A DNA stretch of 10,865 nt from Sphingomonadales bacterium UBA6157 (GTDB lineage: Bacteria; Pseudomonadota; Alphaproteobacteria; Sphingomonadales; Sphingomonadaceae). Both the position numbers and the translations under genes were made by a program. Under the pieces are notes generated by a model. That model was not told the origin of the DNA. It saw nothing but the letters and a program-made list of their open reading frames with translations, and did no database searches. Where the stretch lies: NCBI GenBank assembly GCA_002423025.1, contig DIUN01000025.1, positions 13,487 through 24,351 on the forward strand. The letters run 5' to 3'. Of this stretch, positions 7,157 to 10,865 are shown piece by piece (position 1 is the stretch's first letter; each line of letters opens with the position of its first letter).

Positions 7157-8148
7157 TTCGGCACCTCGGGCCAGCCTTTGACGCCGCGCCGGGTGCGGGT
7201 GAGCACATCCAGGCAGGCCATGCGCACCGCCACACCCATCTCGACCTGCTCGGTGACGGCGGAGCGCACCAGATCATCGGCGATGCTGCCATCGATCTCG
7301 ACGCCGCGGTTCATCGGGCCGGGGTGCATCACCAGCACATCCGATGCGGCATGAGCGAGCCGCGCCTCGGTGAGGCCATAGAAGCGGAAATATTCGCGGG
7401 TGGAGGGCACATAGGCGCCGTCCATCCTCTCGGTCTGCAAGCGCAGCATCATCACCACATCGGCGCCCTTCAGCCCGGCATCCATGTCCGTGAAGCTTTC
7501 CACGCCAAGCTGCTCGACATTGGCCGGCAGCAGCGTTGGCGGCGCCACCACGCGCACCCGGGCGCCCAGCGAGCCGAGCAACTGGAAATTGGAGCGCGCC
7601 ACGCGGCTGTGCAGAATATCCCCGCAGATCGCCACGGTGAGCCCCTCGATGCGGCCCTTGCGGCGGCGGATGGTCAGCGCATCGAGCAGCGCCTGGGTGG
7701 GGTGCTCGTGGCGGCCATCCCCGGCATTGAGCACCGGGCAGCCAAGCTTTTCGGCGATCAGCTGCACCGCGCCCGAAGAGCCGTGGCGGATGACGATCAG
7801 GTCCGGATGCATGGCGCCGAGCGTGAGCGCCGTATCGAGCAGCGTCTCCCCCTTCTTCACCGAGGAGCCGGAGACCCCGAGATTGACGACATCGGCCCCC
7901 AGCCGCTTGCCGGCGATCTCGAAGCTCAGCAGCGTGCGCGTGCTGTTCTCGAAAAAGGCGTTGATCTGGGTGAGCCCGGCGAGGCGATGGTCATCGCGCT
8001 GCGAGCCGCGATTATACTCGACCCATTGCTCCGCCTCATCGAGCAGGAACCGCATCTCCCAAGGCTGCAGCCCCGCGATGCCGAGCAAATGCGGATGGGG
8101 AAAAGGATGGGCACCGGCGGCAAGAGCGGGATGCGGTGCATGCTTCAT
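7153..8148 (-). CDS. pyrB: Aspartate carbamoyltransferase catalytic subunit
   Basis: PyrB transfers the carbamoyl group of carbamoyl phosphate to aspartate, the first committed step of pyrimidine synthesis, in the cytosol. Of 331 residues, the diagnostic ones are visible: carbamoyl-phosphate loop FFENSTRT (65-72), the 80s-type loop SVKKGET (96-102) that reaches the neighbouring subunit's active site, Arg121 and His149 (HPTQALLD, 149-156), Arg182, the aspartate-binding RLQTER (236-241), and HPGPMNRGVE (275-284). An N-terminal extension of about 15-20 residues relative to E. coli PyrB resembles the longer class found with PyrC'. The ATG at 8148 has only a weak GAG-containing site. The gene overlaps pyrC' by ATGA and is the first gene of the operon. 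No pyrI is present, as expected for this class. Confidence 0.96.
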   Translation of the reverse strand: MKHAPHPALAAGAHPFPHPHLLGIAGLQPWEMRFLLDEAEQWVEYNRGSQRDDHRLAGLTQINAFFENSTRTLLSFEIAGKRLGADVVNLGVSGSSVKKGETLLDTALTLGAMHPDLIVIRHGSSGAVQLIAEKLGCPVLNAGDGRHEHPTQALLDALTIRRRKGRIEGLTVAICGDILHSRVARSNFQLLGSLGARVRVVAPPTLLPANVEQLGVESFTDMDAGLKGADVVMMLRLQTERMDGAYVPSTREYFRFYGLTEARLAHAASDVLVMHPGPMNRGVEIDGSIADDLVRSAVTEQVEMGVAVRMACLDVLTRTRRGVKGWPEVPK

Positions 8149-8168
8149 CGCTCAAGCGTTTAGCCGCT

Positions 8169-8201
8169 GCCAGCGCCCGTGGGAAGGGCGGGAACGCTGG
8201 C
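8169..8201 (-). promoter_or_regulatory. Hairpin in the pyrB 5' leader
   Basis: GCCAGCG (8169-8175) and CGCTGGC (8195-8201) are perfectly complementary. Inside them CCC (8176-8178) can pair with GGG (8190-8192), giving about 10 bp with a 2-base bulge. In the pyrB transcript the hairpin would end about 20 bases before the ATG. On the minus strand, CGCTGGC is followed at once by AGCGGC, so CGCT could instead pair with AGCG. No T-run follows, so it is not a plain intrinsic terminator. A role in pyr leader regulation is a guess. The rest of 8149-8363 shows only an AT-rich patch (8274-8306) that may hold a promoter I cannot place. Confidence 0.4.
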
Positions 8202-8317
8202 CTGCGTAATTTGCCGGATGAGCGGGCTGGCCGGTTGCGTTGGCACAAAGCGAACCCGGGAAAATGCTCTCGCTTTTGCAATTCATTACATTAAGAAAGT
8301 TCTAAGAGGTCACATAT

Positions 8318-8333
8318 CCGGCTGAAAAGCCGG
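8318..8333 (+). promoter_or_regulatory. Perfect short hairpin in the leader of glycosyltransferase copy 1
   Basis: CCGGCT-GAAA-AGCCGG is a perfect 6-bp stem closed by a GAAA tetraloop (GNRA type), 30 bases before the ATG at 8364. The AT-rich stretch TTGCAATTCATTACATTAAG (8276-8295) just upstream is unusual in this GC-rich region and probably holds the promoter, though no good -10/-35 pair stands out. A related palindrome lies before copy 2. Confidence 0.45.
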
Positions 8334-8363
8334 TCCGGGTCGAGCAGAGGAGGGTCTGCGCGC

Positions 8364-9689
8364 ATGGAGTTTTTGAGCCACCGCAAGGGGGCTGAGAGTT
8401 GGCGCGTGCCGCTGCTGGTCGCAGCGGCGGGGACGGTCATGCGGCTGGCCTGGTATTATCTCGCTCCGAGGCCGAGCCATGTGCCCATCGAGAGCGAGAA
8501 TATCGCCATCGCCCTCGCCACCACCGGGCGCTTTGCCGATACCTATGGTGCGGGCAGCGGGCTGACAGCGCATACCTCGCCGGTGATGCCCTCGATCATC
8601 GCCGGGCTTTACGAGATCTTCGGTGTCGATACGCCGGCGGCGCATGATGCGATGGCGGTGCTGGCGGTGCTGCTGCTCAGCCTGTCCTTCCTTGGTTTTT
8701 ACGCACTGTTCGGCGCGCTGGGCGCCAGCCGCAATGCGCGGCTGGCCGGGCTGGCGATCTGCAACCTGGTGCCGATGCAGCCGGCGCTGGAGCTGAACCA
8801 GCTGTCCCGCTGGGAGATTCCATTGGCGCTGGCGCTATTGCCGCTGCTGCTGGTCTGGCTGCTGCGGCTGGATGCGCGGCCGGAATTGCGGCTGCGGGAC
8901 CTGGCGCTGCCGGCGCTGGCAGCCGGCGGGCTGGTGTTCACCAGTGTGGCGGCGGGCGCGGCGGCCTGCGCCGGCCTTGGCCTGCTGGTGCTGCGGCGGC
9001 TGCCGCCGCGGCGCTGGCCGGCGGCGGCGCTGCTGCTTGTGGCCGGGCTGGCGCTCTGGCTCGGCCCCTGGGCGCTGCGCAACCAGCAGGCGCTTGGCCG
9101 GCCGATCCTGACGCGCAGCAACGCCGGGCTGGAGCTGGCGCTCTCCTACAACGACATGATGCTGAACGATCAGGACCGGCGCGGGGCCTATGTCGAGCGG
9201 CTCAGCCAGATCAACCCGCTCTACCCCGGCGCGCGCGCCGCCGCTCGGGCCGCTGGCGGCGAACTGGCCTATAATGACGGGCACGGGGCCATCGCCAAGC
9301 GCTGGATGATCGAGCACCCCATGGGCACGCTGCGCCTGATGATGCGGCACGTGCGGCAGCTGGTGGTGCCGCCGGCGTGGTTTTTCGCCACCTGGGGAGA
9401 CGCCCCACCGCGCGCCGTGGAAGAGCGGCGCTGGCTGCTCGGGCTGGCGATGCTGGTGTCCCTGGCCGGGCTGCCCTGGCTGCTGTGGCGGAACCCGCGC
9501 TACCTTTATATCGCGCTGGCGATGGCGGCGCTGGCGGCGCCCTATGTCGTGGTGCAGCCGATCCTGCGCTATCGCTATCTGCTCTATGCGCCCTCGGTGA
9601 TGCTGGCCTGTGATCTGGTGTTCCGCATGCTAGCCGCGTGGCTGGCTCGGCGCGGCCTCGCAGGCAGGCCCATGGCGGCGGCAGAATAA
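8364..9689 (+). CDS. GT-C-fold membrane glycosyltransferase (ArnT/PMT-like), tandem copy 1
   Basis: A 441-residue polytopic membrane protein with roughly ten or more hydrophobic segments. Features of lipid-sugar-dependent GT-C enzymes (GT39/ArnT-like) are visible. After the first helix comes an acidic loop motif IESENIAIA (42-50), in the position of the catalytic D/E of this fold. SGLTAHTSPVMP (65-76) stands where others have a hPPLYP-type loop. Further on are GPWALRN (234-240) and TRSNAGLELALSYND (250-264), matching the family's PW..RN and S-N-x-G-L-x-L pattern, and RYRYLLYAPSV near the C-terminus (402-412). It probably transfers a sugar from a polyprenyl-phosphate donor to an extracytoplasmic acceptor. 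Donor and acceptor are unknown, and no polysaccharide genes flank it. ATG chosen: GGAGGG lies 9 bases upstream. It is divergent from pyrB and followed by a paralogue. Confidence 0.75.
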   Translation: MEFLSHRKGAESWRVPLLVAAAGTVMRLAWYYLAPRPSHVPIESENIAIALATTGRFADTYGAGSGLTAHTSPVMPSIIAGLYEIFGVDTPAAHDAMAVLAVLLLSLSFLGFYALFGALGASRNARLAGLAICNLVPMQPALELNQLSRWEIPLALALLPLLLVWLLRLDARPELRLRDLALPALAAGGLVFTSVAAGAAACAGLGLLVLRRLPPRRWPAAALLLVAGLALWLGPWALRNQQALGRPILTRSNAGLELALSYNDMMLNDQDRRGAYVERLSQINPLYPGARAAARAAGGELAYNDGHGAIAKRWMIEHPMGTLRLMMRHVRQLVVPPAWFFATWGDAPPRAVEERRWLLGLAMLVSLAGLPWLLWRNPRYLYIALAMAALAAPYVVVQPILRYRYLLYAPSVMLACDLVFRMLAAWLARRGLAGRPMAAAE

Positions 9690-9760
9690 TATCCGTGCGG
9701 GAGAATGTTGCGGAACAAAACCGCGGCACAAAGCGCTTCGCCGTTGTGGGGGAGCATTTT

Positions 9761-9844
9761 ATGGAAATCTTAAGGCATCGCGGCTGCAGCCGGCTTGGCG
9801 AGCCACGGTTTTATTGGGGATTGCCGAGCGCATGCGGATGCTGA
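9761..9844 (+). CDS. Possible 27-aa leader ORF overlapping the start of copy 2
   Basis: The ATG at 9761 has a strong ribosome binding site (GGGGAG, 6 bases upstream). It opens a 27-codon frame ending at 9844, 13 bases inside glycosyltransferase copy 2 and in another frame. The peptide begins MEILRHRG and ends CGC, and resembles no family I know. Its first seven residues resemble the start of copy 1 (MEFLSHR; 5 of 7 the same), so it may instead be a decayed duplicate of that 5' end. It could couple translation to copy 2, whose own binding site is poorly spaced. The whole 9690-9831 gap otherwise shows no gene and no clear terminator. Confidence 0.25.
   Translation: MEILRHRGCSRLGEPRFYWGLPSACGC
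9781..9792 (+). promoter_or_regulatory. Palindrome in the leader of glycosyltransferase copy 2
   Basis: CGGCTGCAGCCG is a perfect 12-base palindrome ending 39 bases before the ATG at 9832. Its arms (CGGCT/AGCCG) are the same as the stem of the hairpin before copy 1 (CCGGCT/AGCCGG), and both lie a short way after an A/T-rich TTAAG sequence. It may be a homologous leader element. As RNA its loop would be very tight, so it may act as DNA or not at all. Confidence 0.3.
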
Positions 9845-10865
9845 GCCATCGTGAGGAGCCGGAGCGCTGGCTCTTGCCGGTTCTGATCGCATCGGCCGGT
9901 GCGGGCATGCGGCTGGCTTGGCACCATGTCTCGCCGGCGCCGGCCTATTTTCCGATCGAGAGCGAGAATATCGCCATTGCGCTGGCCACCACCGGGCGCT
10001 TTGCCGATGCCTTTGGGCCGGGCAGCGGGCTGACGGCGCATACTTCGCCGGTGATGCCGGGGATCATCGCCGGGCTGTACAAGATCTTCGGTGTCGATAC
10101 GCCGGCGGCGCATGATGCGATGGCCGTGCTGGCGGTGGCGCTGCTGACAGTGTCCTTCCTCGGTTTTTACGCGCTGTTCGGCGCGCTGGGCGCGAGCCGT
10201 TGGTCACGGCTGGCCGGGCTGGCGATCTGCAGCCTGGTGCCGATGCAACCGGCGCTGGAACTGCAACAGCTCTCCCGCTGGGAGATTCCGCTGGCGCTGG
10301 CGTTGCTGGCGCCGCTGCTGGTCTGGCTGCTGCGGCTCGATGCGCGGCCGGAGCTGAAGGTGCGGGATATGGCGCTGCCGGCGGTGGCGGCGGGCCTTCT
10401 GGCGCTGATCAGCATAGCGGCGGGCGCGGCAGCCTGCGGCGGCCTTGGCCTGCTGGCGCTGCGGCGGCTGCCCGCGCGGCGCTGGCCGGCGGCGGCGCTG
10501 CTGGTCATGGCCGGGCTGGCGCTCTGGCTCGGCCCCTGGGCGCTGCGCAACCAGCAGGCGCTGGGCAAGCCGATCCTGACCCGCAGCAACGCCGGGCTGG
10601 AGCTGGCGCTCTCCTATAACGACCTGACGCTGAATGATCCGGACCGGCGCCGTGGCTATCTTGAGCGCCACCGCCGGATTCACCCGATGAACCCGGCGCC
10701 GCGCGCTGCCATGCAGGCCGCCGGCGGTGAGGTCCCCTACAATGACGGGATGGGGGTGGAGGCGAAGCGCTGGATGCTGGAGCACCCGCAGGGCACGGTG
10801 AGCCTGGTGCTGCGCCATGTGCGGCAGCTGGTGGTGCCGCCGGCGTGGTTTTTCGCCACCTGGGG
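9832..10865 (+). CDS. GT-C-fold membrane glycosyltransferase, tandem copy 2 (3' end beyond window)
   Basis: The frame from ATG 9832 is open to the window edge, giving 344 residues plus two bases. It aligns gap-free with copy 1 from Met to Met. The same marks are present: IESENIAIA (42-50), SGLTAHTSPVMP (65-76), GPWALRN (234-240) and TRSNAGLELALSYND (250-264). It therefore looks intact so far and is not a pseudogene. The first transmembrane segment and the soluble stretch near residues 270-325 have diverged most, which may reflect a different acceptor or partner; that is inference. GGGGA lies 11 bases upstream, longer than ideal. An alternative ATG sits two codons in (9838). About 100 codons would be missing if it has the length of copy 1. 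It is probably co-transcribed with copy 1, since no terminator separates them. Confidence 0.75.
   Translation, partial: MRMLSHREEPERWLLPVLIASAGAGMRLAWHHVSPAPAYFPIESENIAIALATTGRFADAFGPGSGLTAHTSPVMPGIIAGLYKIFGVDTPAAHDAMAVLAVALLTVSFLGFYALFGALGASRWSRLAGLAICSLVPMQPALELQQLSRWEIPLALALLAPLLVWLLRLDARPELKVRDMALPAVAAGLLALISIAAGAAACGGLGLLALRRLPARRWPAAALLVMAGLALWLGPWALRNQQALGKPILTRSNAGLELALSYNDLTLNDPDRRRGYLERHRRIHPMNPAPRAAMQAAGGEVPYNDGMGVEAKRWMLEHPQGTVSLVLRHVRQLVVPPAWFFATW

Larger units (their letters stand above)
8364..10865 (+). repeat. Tandem gene duplication (two glycosyltransferase copies)
   Basis: Copy 1 (8364-9397) and copy 2 (9832-10865) align over 1034 bases without a single gap up to the window end. 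Translated by hand they are about 78% identical (roughly 77 differences in 344 residues). Differences concentrate in the first 40 residues and around residues 270-325. Residues 41-100 differ at only about five positions. The last 48 or so bases before the window edge are almost identical between copies. Confidence 0.9.

Noticed and set aside
5094..8163. Several 240-380 codon plus-strand frames opposite the SPOR, pyrC' and pyrB genes
   Set aside because: They are all shadows of a well-supported minus-strand operon; the products are Arg/His/Gly-rich with no domain signal.
8318..8333. Perfect hairpin before glycosyltransferase copy 1 as an intrinsic terminator
   Set aside because: No T-run follows on either strand and it lies in a 5' leader, so I list it only as a possible regulatory hairpin.
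9211..10818. Minus-strand frames opposite the two glycosyltransferase copies, which resemble each other
   Set aside because: Their similarity is a by-product of the tandem duplication of the plus-strand genes; they show no codon or domain support of their own.
9832..10865. Copy 2 as a pseudogene or truncated relic
   Set aside because: Translation from the ATG is uninterrupted to the window edge and aligns gap-free with copy 1; the missing end is due to the window limit.
1..10865. CRISPR array, insertion sequence, prophage, toxin-antitoxin or other defence system
   Set aside because: No regularly spaced repeats, transposase, terminal repeats with target duplications, or defence domains were seen. 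All sizeable stretches are explained by the listed genes.

Overview
This is a GC-rich bacterial window with dense coding, short intergenic gaps and strong third-position G/C, which throws long shadow ORFs on the opposite strands. The gene set fits an alphaproteobacterium: a cyanide-insensitive-type bd oxidase with a DUF2474 small protein, a pyrB gene fused translationally to a non-catalytic dihydroorotase homologue, and a Sel1/SPOR envelope protein. Sphingomonadales is my best guess, but it is an inference from general character and not from any marker gene.

Layout. Positions 1-21 hold the 5' end of a minus-strand tRNA-Leu, with a plausible promoter at 39-66. Positions 177-2726 (minus) are a three-gene cytochrome bd operon, cydA-cydB-DUF2474, with a 5-base gap and then a 17-base overlap. 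A 160-base divergent region (2727-2886) separates it from fhs, formate-tetrahydrofolate ligase (2887-4578, plus). The convergent gap after fhs (4579-4742) holds a large GC-rich inverted repeat and a clear intrinsic terminator for the opposing operon. Positions 4743-8148 (minus) are a tightly overlapping operon, pyrB-pyrC'-SPOR/Sel1 protein: pyrB and pyrC' share ATGA, and the SPOR gene starts at TTG 13 bases inside pyrC'. From 8364 to the window end (plus) lie two tandem paralogues of a GT-C-type membrane glycosyltransferase. The second is cut by the window edge. Its reading frame is open from 9832 to the end.

How the genes work together. CydAB with its small subunit would oxidise quinol and reduce oxygen in the inner membrane. 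Fhs activates formate onto tetrahydrofolate for one-carbon supply. PyrB carries out the first committed step of pyrimidine synthesis. Its partner PyrC' has lost the dihydroorotase metal ligands and is most likely structural, so a true PyrC should exist elsewhere in the genome. The tandem glycosyltransferases probably use lipid-linked sugars to decorate an envelope glycan or lipid; nothing nearby identifies the acceptor.

Points most worth a second look are the tandem glycosyltransferase pair with a related leader hairpin before each copy, the small overlapping ORF in front of copy 2, the degenerate PyrC', the leader hairpin before pyrB, and the large inverted repeat after fhs. I found no CRISPR array, insertion sequence, phage gene or obvious new defence system.
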